This document shows positions 17,671-27,857 of a DNA stretch of 64,000 nt, in pieces. The stretch comes from Actinomycetota bacterium (GTDB lineage: Bacteria; Actinomycetota; Actinomycetes; Mycobacteriales; JACQDL01). The stretch lies in the NCBI GenBank assembly GCA_016201065.1, contig JACQDL010000044.1, positions 30,189 to 94,188 of the forward strand, written 5' to 3'. Below the pieces are notes generated by a model. That model was given only the letters and a program-made list of their open reading frames with translations, was not told the origin of the DNA and ran no database searches. Position numbers and translations under genes: made by a program. The stretch's first letter is position 1. Each line of letters begins with the position of its first letter.

Positions 17671-19422
17671 CTACTGCTTGAGCGTCCAGGTGTCGTCATT
17701 CCAGTGCGGACCGGCGTTGGTCGCGTTGTCACCGATGCCCCGGTGGGTGGCGGGGTCGTACGGCGTGTAGGTCGAGCTGAACGCGATGAACGTCGGCTTC
17801 TGGTAGAGCGGCACGGTGAACATGTCGCTCCAGAGCTGGGCGTCGGTCTGGTTGGCCAGCTCCGCAGCCTTCGCCGAGTCGGTCTCGGTGTCGATCTGGT
17901 CGAGCAGGGCATCCACCTTCGGGTCGTTGCCGTGGGTGTAGTTCTGACCCTGCGCGTCGCCCTTGACGCTGTAGTAGATCGCCTTGTTGCCGGTGAGGTA
18001 CGGCGAGCTGACCCACGCGAACAGCGCGATGTCATAGCCGCCCGCCTCCAGGCTCTTCGCCTTCTCCGCGCCGGCGAAGATGTCCGGGTCGAGGTCCTTC
18101 TTGATCTCGATACCGGCCGGCTTGAGCTGGCTGGCCATCAGGTCGATCGTGTTCTCTCGGAGCTTGTTGCCGACGGTCGTGATCGTGTCCAGGGACAGCC
18201 GCTTGCCGTCCGGGCTGGCGTAGATGCCGTCCGAGCCGAGCTTGTACCCGATGCTCTCGATCAGCTTCTTCGCCGCCGCCACGTCCGGCTTCGCGTACAG
18301 CCCGCCGGTGTTGTCCTTGTACTCCGGCTGGTTGTTGACGTAGAAGCGGTTGTTCAGCACGGTCGCCCGGTTGTCGAACTGGCCAACGGTCGAGGAGACG
18401 ATGGCCGCCCGGTCCAGGGCCAGCGCGATCGCCTTGCGGACCTCCGGGTGGGCCAGGTGCGGGTTACGAGTGTTGAGGTCCAGGTGCTCGAAGGCGAGAC
18501 CGAAGTTGACCTGGCTGGTCACCCCGGGCAGCGCCTTGATCTGCTTGACCAGGTCGAGCTGCGGCTGCGGGTAGACCACGTTGGCCGTACCGGACTTGAG
18601 GTTCTTCACCGCGACACCGGGGTCGTTGGTCGCGAACTTGAAGACGATCCGCTCCAGGCCGGTCGGGGCGCCCCACCACTTCGGGTTCGGAGTGAGTACC
18701 TCGCTCTTCTCCTGGGTGTCGATGCCGCTCTTCAGCAGCACCCAGGGGCCGTTCGTGGCGCCCTCGGGGATGCCGGACTGAAGCGTCCATCCCTTGGTGA
18801 CGTAGTCGCAGGTCGCCTTGGGGTCGCCCTTGTCCACGATGTGCTTGGGCAGGAAGCCGGGCGCGAAGACGCCCTTCCAGTCGCCGTACGGCTTGGAGTA
18901 GGTGACCACCGCGGTGTGGTCGTCGGCACCCTGCGCGACCCCGCTGATCAGGTCGTAGCCCGTCGTGCCGAGCAGCGCGGCGCAGCCGCCCTTCTTCGGG
19001 TCGGAGGACTTCTGGATGTCCCAGCTGAACTGGAAGTCCTGCCAGGTGACCGGCTGGCCGTCGCTCCAGACCGCCTTCGGGTTGACCTTGTACGTCACGG
19101 TGAACTTGCCGTCGACGGTGGCCGTCGTCGGCTCGGACGCCAGCAGGTCCTGGTCGTAGTGGATGGTGAAGTCGGGATACGTCCGGAACGGCGTGAGCAG
19201 TAGCCGTGACTCGATGTTGGCCGTCGCGGTCGAGTTGCCCGCCGCGATGATCGGCATGAAGTTCTGGATGACGTCGGTGCCCTCACTCCAGACGATCTGC
19301 CCCTTGGGACCCTGGGCCGCCGTCGTGCTGCCGCCACCGCCACCGCTGCCACCGCAGGCGGCCGCGGTCATCGCAAGGACGACCCCACCCGCGAGCAGGG
19401 CGGTACTCCGTCGGATCTTCAC
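17671..19422 (-). CDS. Extracellular solute-binding lipoprotein, family 5
   Basis: A protein of 583 residues that captures the substrate for the downstream permeases. Signal peptide with a lipobox-like end (LAMTAAAC at about residues 17-24), a Gly/Ser linker, and the family 5 core: WSDGQPVTWQDFQFSWDI, the AHPEVRKAIALALDRAAI hinge region and a C-terminal LWSDMFTVPLYQKPTFIAF. GTG 19422 was chosen over an ATG at 19491; GGAGG lies ten bases before it. In M. tuberculosis a family 5 lipoprotein (LpqW, Rv1166) also sits beside typA, so the locus is conserved even though the attached permeases differ. Confidence 0.9.
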   Translation of the reverse strand: MKIRRSTALLAGGVVLAMTAAACGGSGGGGGSTTAAQGPKGQIVWSEGTDVIQNFMPIIAAGNSTATANIESRLLLTPFRTYPDFTIHYDQDLLASEPTTATVDGKFTVTYKVNPKAVWSDGQPVTWQDFQFSWDIQKSSDPKKGGCAALLGTTGYDLISGVAQGADDHTAVVTYSKPYGDWKGVFAPGFLPKHIVDKGDPKATCDYVTKGWTLQSGIPEGATNGPWVLLKSGIDTQEKSEVLTPNPKWWGAPTGLERIVFKFATNDPGVAVKNLKSGTANVVYPQPQLDLVKQIKALPGVTSQVNFGLAFEHLDLNTRNPHLAHPEVRKAIALALDRAAIVSSTVGQFDNRATVLNNRFYVNNQPEYKDNTGGLYAKPDVAAAKKLIESIGYKLGSDGIYASPDGKRLSLDTITTVGNKLRENTIDLMASQLKPAGIEIKKDLDPDIFAGAEKAKSLEAGGYDIALFAWVSSPYLTGNKAIYYSVKGDAQGQNYTHGNDPKVDALLDQIDTETDSAKAAELANQTDAQLWSDMFTVPLYQKPTFIAFSSTYTPYDPATHRGIGDNATNAGPHWNDDTWTLKQ

Positions 19423-19590
19423 GTTTCCTGCGCCTCCTTGTCGCCCGCGTGTTGCCTGCGGGTACGTAAAGTGCCCCGGACACGCCAACACCGGGTGTGC
19501 CGCACACTAGTGAGGGCGAGCCGGCCGCCCCACCAGACCCCGCCGAATCGTGACCATAGAGTGATCGAATCACAACACGAGGTCGTACAT

Positions 19591-19619
19591 TCGGCCGATT
19601 CCCTCGGCCAATCGGCCGA
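19591..19619 (-). terminator. Hairpin terminator of typA
   Basis: TCGGCCGATT at 19591-19600 pairs perfectly with AATCGGCCGA at 19610-19619 around a nine-base loop. It begins 18 bases beyond the typA stop on the minus strand and precedes the promoter region of the binding-protein gene, so it should separate the two transcripts. Confidence 0.65.
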
Positions 19620-19636
19620 TCACAGCTCGCGTTCCG

Positions 19637-21493
<1,857 letters not shown>

Positions 21494-21643
21494 CAATGAA
21501 TCCTACGTGTCACCGGGGCACGGCGCGGTCACGGCTCCGGCGGCCCGGCGCGCGGTAAGGGACGTCACACCGGGATGACGACCGGCCGGCGGTAGTGTGC
21601 GACCACGCCGAACGTGCTTCACACACCGTTGTGGGAGACCTCC

Positions 21644-22477
21644 ATGGCCACGGGCACCCTGCCCCCACGCCCCTCGTCCGGTACGGGGACTCGATCTCCC
21701 GGCCGGGCCCAGATCGCAGCGCGCACGCTCCGCACCGACAGCTGGCGCAAGGCGCCCACGCTCACCGTCGTGCTGCTGTCGGGCTGGGTGCTCTACGCCG
21801 TGATCAGCACCGCGACGCAGAGCGCGTACTTCGTCAAGGACTACCACTACCTCTCGCCGTTTTCCTCACCGTGCGTGACGGCCTCCTGCGACCCGGCCGC
21901 CCGCGACTTCGGCGCCTGGTTCGGCCACTTCCCGCCGCTGCTGCCGTTCGCGATCGTCGTGCTGCCGCTGCTGCTGAGCTTCCGGCTGACCTGCTACTAC
22001 TACCGGAAGGCGTACTACCGGGCGTTCTGGCAGTCGCCGCCGGCGTGCGCGGTCGCCGAGCCACACGGCAGGTACAGCGGCGAGACCCGGTGGCCGCTGA
22101 TCCTGCAGAACTCGCACCGCTACTTCTTCTACGCCGCGGTGCTCATCTCGGTGATCAACACCTATGACGCGATCCTCGCCTTCCACGGCCGCGACGGCGG
22201 GTTCGGCATCGGTCTGGGCACCGTGATCATGCTGGTCAACGTCGTGCTGCTGTGGGCGTACACGCTCTCCTGCCACTCCTGCCGGCACATCACCGGCGGC
22301 CGGCTGCGGCACTTCTCCAAGCACCCGGTCCGGTACTGGGTCTGGACCCAGGTGTCGAAGCTGAACGCCCGGCACATGCAGCTGGCGTGGACCACGCTGG
22401 GCACGCTCATGTTCACCGACGCCTACATCGCGCTCGTCTCCGCCGGGGTCCTCGGCGACCTGCGCTTCTTCCACTGA
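21644..22477 (+). CDS. sdhC: Succinate dehydrogenase/fumarate reductase membrane subunit
   Basis: A protein of 277 residues with about five membrane helices (for example APTLTVVLLSGWVLYAVIST, FPPLLPFAIVVLPLLLSF and GLGTVIMLVNVVLLWAYTL) and several membrane-facing histidines likely to hold haem (NSHRYFFYAAV, CHSCRHITGG). It anchors the flavoprotein and iron-sulfur subunits and passes electrons to menaquinone. ATG 21644 follows GGGAG at suitable distance. It is first in the sdhC-sdhA-sdhB operon, the same arrangement as the M. tuberculosis Sdh1 type (Rv0249c-Rv0247c). Confidence 0.88.
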   Translation: MATGTLPPRPSSGTGTRSPGRAQIAARTLRTDSWRKAPTLTVVLLSGWVLYAVISTATQSAYFVKDYHYLSPFSSPCVTASCDPAARDFGAWFGHFPPLLPFAIVVLPLLLSFRLTCYYYRKAYYRAFWQSPPACAVAEPHGRYSGETRWPLILQNSHRYFFYAAVLISVINTYDAILAFHGRDGGFGIGLGTVIMLVNVVLLWAYTLSCHSCRHITGGRLRHFSKHPVRYWVWTQVSKLNARHMQLAWTTLGTLMFTDAYIALVSAGVLGDLRFFH

Positions 22478-22490
22478 GGTGACAACCCCC

Positions 22491-24455
22491 ATGACCACCC
22501 AGATCGAACGGCACGAGTACGACGTTGTCGTGGTCGGTGCCGGCGGTGCCGGCCTGCGCGCCGCGATCGAGGCCGCCGAGGCCGGCAAGCGGACCGCGGT
22601 GATCTCCAAGTCGCTGTTCGGCAAGGCGCACACGGTGATGGCCGAGGGCGGCATCGCCGCCGCGATGGGCAACGTGAACTCCGCCGACAGCTGGCAGGTC
22701 CACTTCCGGGACACCATGCGCGGCGGGAAGTTCCTGAACAACTGGCGGATGGCCGAGCTGCACGCCCAGGAGGCGCCGCAGCGGGTCTGGGAGCTGGAGA
22801 CCTACGGCGCGCTGTTCGACCGGACCAAGGACGGCACGATCAGCCAGCGGAACTTCGGCGGGCACGAGTACCCGCGGCTCGCCCACGTCGGGGACCGCAC
22901 CGGGCTGGAGCTGATCCGCACCCTGCAACAGAAGATCGTCTCGTTGCAGCAGGAGGACTTCGCAGCGCACGGTGACCACGAGGCCCGGCTGCGGGTCTTC
23001 GCCGAGTGCACCATCACCGAGCTGCTGCTGGACACGTCAGCCGGCGCCACCGACGTCCCCACCATCGCTGGCGCGTTCGGCTACCGGCGGGAGACCGGCG
23101 ACTTCCTGCTGTTCGCCGCGCCCGCGGTGATCCTGGCCACCGGTGGCATCGGCAAGTCGTTCACGGTGACCTCGAACTCCTGGGAGTACACCGGGGACGG
23201 ACACGCGCTGGCGCTGCGCGCCGGCGCCTCGCTGATCAACATGGAGTTCATCCAGTTCCACCCGACCGGCATGGTCTGGCCACCGTCGGTGAAGGGTGTC
23301 CTGGTCACCGAGTCGGTCCGCGGCGACGGCGGGGTGCTGCGCAACTCCGAGGGCACCCGGTTCATGTTCGACTACGTGCCCGAGGTCTTCCGGGCGCAGT
23401 ACGCCGACACCGAGGCGGAGGCCGACCGCTGGTACGCCGACCAGGTCGACAACAAGCGGCCACCGGAGCTGCTGCCCCGTGACGAGGTGGCCCGGGCGAT
23501 CAACGCCGAGGTCAAGGCCGGCCGCGGGTCGCCGCACGGCGGGGTCTTCCTGGACGTGTCGACCCGCCTGCCGGCGGCGGAGATCATGCGGCGGCTGCCG
23601 TCGATGCACCACCAGTTCAAGGAGCTGGCCGACGTCGACATCACCGCCGAGCCGATGGAGGTCGGGCCGACCTGCCACTACGTGATGGGCGGCGTCGAGG
23701 TCGATCCGGACACCGCACAGTCGCGGGTGCCCGGACTGTTCGCGGCCGGCGAGGTGGCCGGCGGGATGCACGGCTCCAACCGGCTGGGCGGCAACTCCCT
23801 GTCCGACCTGCTGGTCTTCGGCCGGCGGGCGGGGGCGGGCGCGGCGGCGTACGTCGACGCCCTCGGTGACGACCGGCCCACGATCACCGAGGCGGACGCC
23901 GAGCAGGCCAGCGCGGCGGCCGTCGGGCCGTTCGAGCGGCCCGACGGCGAGAGCCCGTACGCCCTCCACCAGGAGCTCCAGCAGACCATGAACGACCTGG
24001 TCGGGATCATCCGTCGGGCTGACGAGATCGAGCAGGCGCTGCACCGGCTGGCGGATCTCCGCAAGCGGGCCGAGCGGGTCGGCGCGCGGGGTGGGCGGCA
24101 CTACCACCCCGGCTGGCACCTCGCGCTGGACCTGCGCAACATGCTCACCGTGAGCGAGTGCGTGGCGATGGCCGCGCTGGAGCGCACCGAGAGCCGGGGC
24201 GGACACACCCGCGACGACCACCCGGGGATGGACACCGAGTGGCGGCAGTACCTGCTGACCTGCGTGCTGCGCGACGGTGAGGTCACCATCACCAAGCAGC
24301 AACAACCCCCGATGCGCCCCGACCTGCTCGACCTGTTCGAGAAGGCCGAGCTGGCCAAGTACCTCACCGAACCGGAGCTGACCGGGCACCGCAAACCTGG
24401 AGCGGGCGGCGGCGGCACCGCCGCGGCCGCGGGCACGCCGGAAGGACACAACTGA
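22491..24455 (+). CDS. sdhA: Succinate dehydrogenase/fumarate reductase flavoprotein subunit
   Basis: A protein of 654 residues that oxidises succinate to fumarate (or the reverse) with covalent FAD. Seen: the FAD-binding VVVVGAGGAGLRAAIEAA at about residues 11-28, the histidine-flavin region SKSLFGKAHTVMAEGG, and the substrate region with QFHPTGMVWP and SVRGDGGVLRN. The C-terminal helical domain ends RPDLLDLFEKAELAKYLTE plus a glycine/alanine-rich tail. ATG 22491 is preferred to GTG 22479. The stop is one base before the next ATG. Confidence 0.94.
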   Translation: MTTQIERHEYDVVVVGAGGAGLRAAIEAAEAGKRTAVISKSLFGKAHTVMAEGGIAAAMGNVNSADSWQVHFRDTMRGGKFLNNWRMAELHAQEAPQRVWELETYGALFDRTKDGTISQRNFGGHEYPRLAHVGDRTGLELIRTLQQKIVSLQQEDFAAHGDHEARLRVFAECTITELLLDTSAGATDVPTIAGAFGYRRETGDFLLFAAPAVILATGGIGKSFTVTSNSWEYTGDGHALALRAGASLINMEFIQFHPTGMVWPPSVKGVLVTESVRGDGGVLRNSEGTRFMFDYVPEVFRAQYADTEAEADRWYADQVDNKRPPELLPRDEVARAINAEVKAGRGSPHGGVFLDVSTRLPAAEIMRRLPSMHHQFKELADVDITAEPMEVGPTCHYVMGGVEVDPDTAQSRVPGLFAAGEVAGGMHGSNRLGGNSLSDLLVFGRRAGAGAAAYVDALGDDRPTITEADAEQASAAAVGPFERPDGESPYALHQELQQTMNDLVGIIRRADEIEQALHRLADLRKRAERVGARGGRHYHPGWHLALDLRNMLTVSECVAMAALERTESRGGHTRDDHPGMDTEWRQYLLTCVLRDGEVTITKQQQPPMRPDLLDLFEKAELAKYLTEPELTGHRKPGAGGGGTAAAAGTPEGHN

Positions 24456-24456
24456 G

Positions 24457-25203
24457 ATGGGATACCAGGCGAGCTTCCGGGTCTGGCGTGGTGACGTGAC
24501 CGGTGGCCAGCTGCACGACTTCACCGTGCCGGTCAACGAGGGTGAGGTCGTGCTGGACATCATCCACCGGTTGCAGGCCACCCAGGCACCGGACCTCGCG
24601 GTGCGGTGGAACTGCAAGGCGGGCAAGTGCGGGTCGTGCAGCGCCGAGGTCAACGGCATGCCGCGGTTGATGTGCATGACCCGGATGTCCACCTTCGATC
24701 AGGCCGAGACCATCACGGTCACGCCGATGCGGACCTTCCCGGTGATGCGGGACCTGGTCACCGACGTCTCGTTCAACTACACCAAGGCCCGCGAGATCCA
24801 GTCCTTCGCGCCACCGGCCGACCTGGCGCCGGGCGAGTACCGGATGCGGCAGGTCGACGTCGAGCGGTCGCAGGAGTTCCGCAAGTGCATCGAGTGCTTC
24901 CTGTGCCAGAACACCTGCCACGCGATCCGCGACCACGAGGACAACAAGCAGTCCTTCGCCGGACCCCGCTTCCTGATGCGGATCGCGGAGCTGGACATGC
25001 ACCCGCTGGACACCGCCGACCGGCAGCGCGCCGCCCAGGAGGAGCACGGCCTGGGCCTGTGCAACATCACCAAGTGCTGCACCGAGGTCTGCCCGGAACA
25101 CATCAAGATCACGGACAACGCGCTGATCCCGCTGAAGGAGCGGGTCGTGGACCGCAAGTACGACCCGCTGGTCTGGCTCGGCAACAAGATCCTCCGCCGC
25201 TGA
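24457..25203 (+). CDS. sdhB: Succinate dehydrogenase/fumarate reductase iron-sulfur subunit
   Basis: A protein of 248 residues carrying three clusters. The plant-type 2Fe-2S site is NCKAGKCGSCSAEVNG with a final cysteine in RLMCMTRM; the C-terminal part has CIECFLCQNTCH and CNITKCCTEVCPEH for the other clusters. It begins ATG 24457, one base after the sdhA stop, so the two are coupled. Electrons pass from FAD to the membrane subunit. The operon ends here; a hairpin-like repeat lies 124 bases downstream. Confidence 0.94.
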   Translation: MGYQASFRVWRGDVTGGQLHDFTVPVNEGEVVLDIIHRLQATQAPDLAVRWNCKAGKCGSCSAEVNGMPRLMCMTRMSTFDQAETITVTPMRTFPVMRDLVTDVSFNYTKAREIQSFAPPADLAPGEYRMRQVDVERSQEFRKCIECFLCQNTCHAIRDHEDNKQSFAGPRFLMRIAELDMHPLDTADRQRAAQEEHGLGLCNITKCCTEVCPEHIKITDNALIPLKERVVDRKYDPLVWLGNKILRR

Positions 25204-25326
25204 CGGCCAGCCTGGACCTCATCCACCCTCCGCATGTCGGGTGCGCCGCCGAGTCCCGTCGTTGGTGATGATCGAGTTGCGGCCGGCAACGTTGGCCTCT
25301 TGGTACTCCGAGCGGTAATGCCGACC

Positions 25327-25355
25327 CGGATGACCCCCGCGCTGGCGGGGACGAC
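25327..25355. repeat. Solitary 29-bp type I-E CRISPR-like repeat
   Basis: On the minus strand the element begins GTCGTCCCCGC and ends GGGGGTCATCCG, with CCCCGC and GCGGGG pairing around a CAGC loop. The length of 29 and both ends match type I-E repeats common in actinobacteria. No second copy is found at the expected spacing of about 61 bases on either side, so this is not an array. It could be a relic of one, or only a hairpin serving as the sdhB terminator. Confidence 0.5.
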
Positions 25356-25400
25356 ATGACCCGATCGGTCGCCCGGCTCCACCGCGGGACCCGCCCGCGG

Positions 25401-25704
25401 TCAGTCCGTTCGGACCGTGGTGTTTCCGCTTGTGGACGGCGCCTGATCGCAGACCGGGTGGCTGCACCACGCCAAACCCAGGTAGCCGGGTGGGATGCCC
25501 AGGCCGTGGGCGATGCCGTAGTGGCGGACGCGGCGTCCGTGGATGATCCCGCTGGCCCAGCCCGTCGGCCTGCCACAGCTCGGAGACGGCGCTGAGGTCG
25601 TGGCGGGCCAACGCCACCCGCATCGCGGGTTCCTCCCACGCCTCGGTGGGTGGCCGGACCGGTGGTGACCACGCATGCGAATGCCGTCGTCCCGCTGCTG
25701 GCAC
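25401..25704 (-). pseudogene. Degraded HTH-regulator gene with deletion and frameshift
   Basis: Two frames together resemble a known actinobacterial HTH regulator. One frame gives EEPAMRVALARHDLSAVSEL ending near 25549; the next gives GIIHGRRVRHYGIAHGLGI and PPGYLGLAW down to about 25440. In intact relatives the first motif is followed by a complete helix-turn-helix (QRRIAALTGQSQSEISEI type) before HGR; here that helix is missing. It is therefore a remnant, not a working gene. The identification of the parent family is from memory of its motifs and is not tested. Confidence 0.5.
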
Positions 25705-25955
25705 CGCTCACCAGGTCCCAGCGTGAGTCGTCTCGGTCTGCGTGGCACCGCTGACCAACCGGGCGGCCAACCGGTCGAGGACAACCGCCAGGACCCGTTC
25801 GTGCAAGACGGTCGCGGCAGCCGCCCACGACCCAGCGAACCGCTCCACCGATGTCATCGCCCGCTACCTCCCCACATCGTCGATCGGCGCGTAGAAGGGT
25901 GCGGCCGGCCGGGGCGTCCTCTCCTCCGCCGCGACGGTGTCGCCGTCCACGTCGG

Positions 25956-25980
25956 TAGTCTCACCGAGACGTACGGTGAG
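25956..25980 (+). promoter_or_regulatory. Promoter -10 and inverted-repeat operator before the small HTH gene
   Basis: A TAGTCT -10-like hexamer at 25956-25961 overlaps a perfect inverted repeat, CTCACCG at 25960-25966 and CGGTGAG at 25974-25980, with a seven-base centre. The site is 28 bases before the ATG of the XRE-type protein at 26008, the usual place for an autorepressor site. No clear -35 element is seen. Confidence 0.45.
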
Positions 25981-26007
25981 GAAGCACATCGGCCATATCC
26001 AAGGTGT

Positions 26008-26241
26008 ATGCACTCCCAGGCGGCCACGACGGACGACGAGATCGGCGCGAGACTGCGAGACGCACGCACCGCGGCGGGCCTCAGCTTGTCGGACATGGCC
26101 ACGTGCGCGAGCTACAGCCGTGGCAACATGTCGAACGTCGAGAACGGTAGACGCCGTCCGACGCCAAACATGGTCATCGCCTACGAACGCGCGCTCCGAA
26201 CCCATCCGATCCTGTCCGGGCGTGCGGACCGGAGATACTAA
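26008..26241 (+). CDS. Small XRE-family helix-turn-helix protein, perhaps truncated
   Basis: A protein of 77 residues. Residues about 10-60 are an XRE/Cro-type HTH: EIGARLRDARTAAGLSLSDM, then SRGNMSNVENGRRRPTPNM. Many actinobacterial relatives continue with a long C-terminal domain; this one ends shortly after the HTH (HPILSGRADRRY), so it may be a truncated copy or a free repressor. The upstream in-frame region to 25675 looks non-coding. A palindromic operator lies just upstream, which suggests it represses itself. Confidence 0.6.
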   Translation: MHSQAATTDDEIGARLRDARTAAGLSLSDMATCASYSRGNMSNVENGRRRPTPNMVIAYERALRTHPILSGRADRRY

Positions 26242-26285
26242 CCCGACCGGCCCATACCAATGGCGCTGAACGCCGCCTGGTCAGC

Positions 26286-26435
26286 CTACGGTGACATCCC
26301 TCGACGGTGCGCCTCGCCCCGGCGGCCCGTGAACTCGTCCCAATCGAGCCGCCCGCAGGGGTCCGCGGCGATGCGGCTGACCCACCCGGGAACTCCACAG
26401 TTCACGGGGACCTCGACCGGTAGGTCTCCGGTCAT
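26286..26435 (-). CDS. Short ORF, 49 residues, unknown
   Basis: An ORF from ATG 26435 to TAG 26286. The product has even amino-acid use and reads like a real peptide: MTGDLPVEVPVNCGVPGWVS followed by RIAADPCGRLDWDEFTGRR. GGGAGAG directly precedes the ATG, closer than ideal. No family is recognised. It lies in a 430-base stretch between the HTH gene and the AlbA_2 gene, otherwise without coding signal. Confidence 0.3.
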   Translation of the reverse strand: MTGDLPVEVPVNCGVPGWVSRIAADPCGRLDWDEFTGRRGEAHRRGMSP

Positions 26436-26668
26436 CTCTCCCAGCAAGTCAGGGTTCCACGGTCAGGGACGGTCCGTGAGGGTGGACCTGGAGCCCACAC
26501 CGCATCCGCGGGTTCGCACAAGCAACGCACAGGCCCGGCCCCGGCCCAGCCGGGCAGACCGAACACCTTGCGGCCGGAAAACGGACGGATGACATGCATG
26601 GTCGTCGGGTCCGCGCCTACGACGGGCTGACAGACGTCGCCCTGGCCGCCGAACCATACCGGTTCCGG

Positions 26669-26684
26669 CATAGTGGGGGCCGTG
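26669..26684 (+). promoter_or_regulatory. Probable leaderless promoter of the AlbA_2/ParA operon
   Basis: A -10-like CATAGT at 26669-26674 is followed after seven bases by the GTG at 26682, so transcription would begin at or next to the start codon. GAACC (26651-26655) and GGTTC (26661-26665) form a short inverted repeat just before it, a possible operator. No convincing -35 is seen. Confidence 0.4.
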
Positions 26685-27857
26685 ACAGACGATCTCGCGC
26701 AGACCCTGGGCCGGCGGGAGTCGGCGACCCTGGAGTTCAAACGCACGGCGAAGGACCGTAACAAGCTCCGTGAGGCGATCTGTGCCCTCGCGAACGACCT
26801 CACCGGCGCCGGCGGCGGAGACCTGCTCATCGGTGTCGCCGACGACGGGACAGCCTGCCCGGTGGACGCCTCGGACCGGGCCCTGCTCGCCATCACAGCG
26901 ATCCGCGATGAGGGGAACATCCTCGACCGGCCGTCGATGGTCGTCGACCGCGCGCTCTTCAATGGTCACGAAGTAATCCGGGTTCACGTGCACGCCTCGC
27001 ACACCCCCCCGGTCCGTCTTGATGGCGTCGCGTGGGTACGACCTGGGCCATCGACGCGACGAGCGTCCACGAACGACGAGCGTGTCCTGTCCGAACGCAG
27101 CGCTGCCACCGCGCTGCCGTTCGACGCGCGCGGCCTGGCTGGCTCCGCGCTCGCCGACCTGGATGTGGAGCTACTCCGCTCCACGTACATCACGGCGGCG
27201 GTGGCCCCAGAGGTGCTGGCGGAAAACGAGCGGCCGCTACCACAGCAGCTGCGGTCCCTGCGTCTGATCGACCCAGCTGGCACTCCCACGGCGCTCGGAG
27301 TGCTACTCGGCGGCTTCGACCCGACCGCAGCGATCCCGGGTGCCTACATCCAGTTCGTGCGGTACGACGGCGACGACGCTGACGCGATGATTCGCGACGA
27401 GGAGGAGCTCCGGGACAACCTGATCACCGCCACCCGGACCCTCACCGCGCTGCTCCAGGCCCACATGACCCGCCGCGTCGACGACGTGGACGGGCTCGCC
27501 GAGCGTGGCTTCAGCGACTACCCGCTGCCGGCGCTGCGCGAGGCCATCCTCAACGCCGTGGTGCACCGCACCTACGACGGAACGCACGCCCCGGTCCGCA
27601 TCCTGTGGTTCGACGACCGGGTCGAGGTGAGCAACCCCGGCGGTCCGTTCGGCGTCGTAGACGAGCACAACTACGACCGCGTGAACGACTACCGCAACCC
27701 GTCACTTGCCGCAGCGATGAAGACGCTCGGCTACGTCAACCGCTTCGGGCGGGGCATCGAGCGCATGCGCCGGCAACTGGAAAGCAACGGCAACCCGCCC
27801 CCGGAGTTCGAGGTCGACCGGTCGTGGTGGAAGGTCACCGTGAGGCGGCTGGGATGA
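26682..27857 (+). CDS. ATP-binding protein with AlbA_2 (Schlafen-type) and C-terminal GHKL-like domains
   Basis: A protein of 391 residues. The N-terminus is an AlbA_2/Schlafen domain: ESATLEFKRT at about residues 13-22 and GGGDLLIGVADDG at about 44-56. The middle, ADLDVELLRSTYITA onward, links to a C-terminal GHKL-like ATPase region with LREAILNAVVHRTYDG (about 284 on) and VEVSNPGGPFG (about 315 on). Such proteins act as regulators or helicase-like factors, and related domains occur in antiphage and stress islands; the role here is unknown. The stop overlaps the ATG of a ParA-like gene (ATGA), so the two are made together. GTG 26682 fits a leaderless start. Confidence 0.82.
   Translation: MTDDLAQTLGRRESATLEFKRTAKDRNKLREAICALANDLTGAGGGDLLIGVADDGTACPVDASDRALLAITAIRDEGNILDRPSMVVDRALFNGHEVIRVHVHASHTPPVRLDGVAWVRPGPSTRRASTNDERVLSERSAATALPFDARGLAGSALADLDVELLRSTYITAAVAPEVLAENERPLPQQLRSLRLIDPAGTPTALGVLLGGFDPTAAIPGAYIQFVRYDGDDADAMIRDEEELRDNLITATRTLTALLQAHMTRRVDDVDGLAERGFSDYPLPALREAILNAVVHRTYDGTHAPVRILWFDDRVEVSNPGGPFGVVDEHNYDRVNDYRNPSLAAAMKTLGYVNRFGRGIERMRRQLESNGNPPPEFEVDRSWWKVTVRRLG

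Noticed and set aside
25204..25460. A CRISPR array
   Set aside because: Only one repeat-like unit is present. Sequences about 61 bases away on both sides do not match it.
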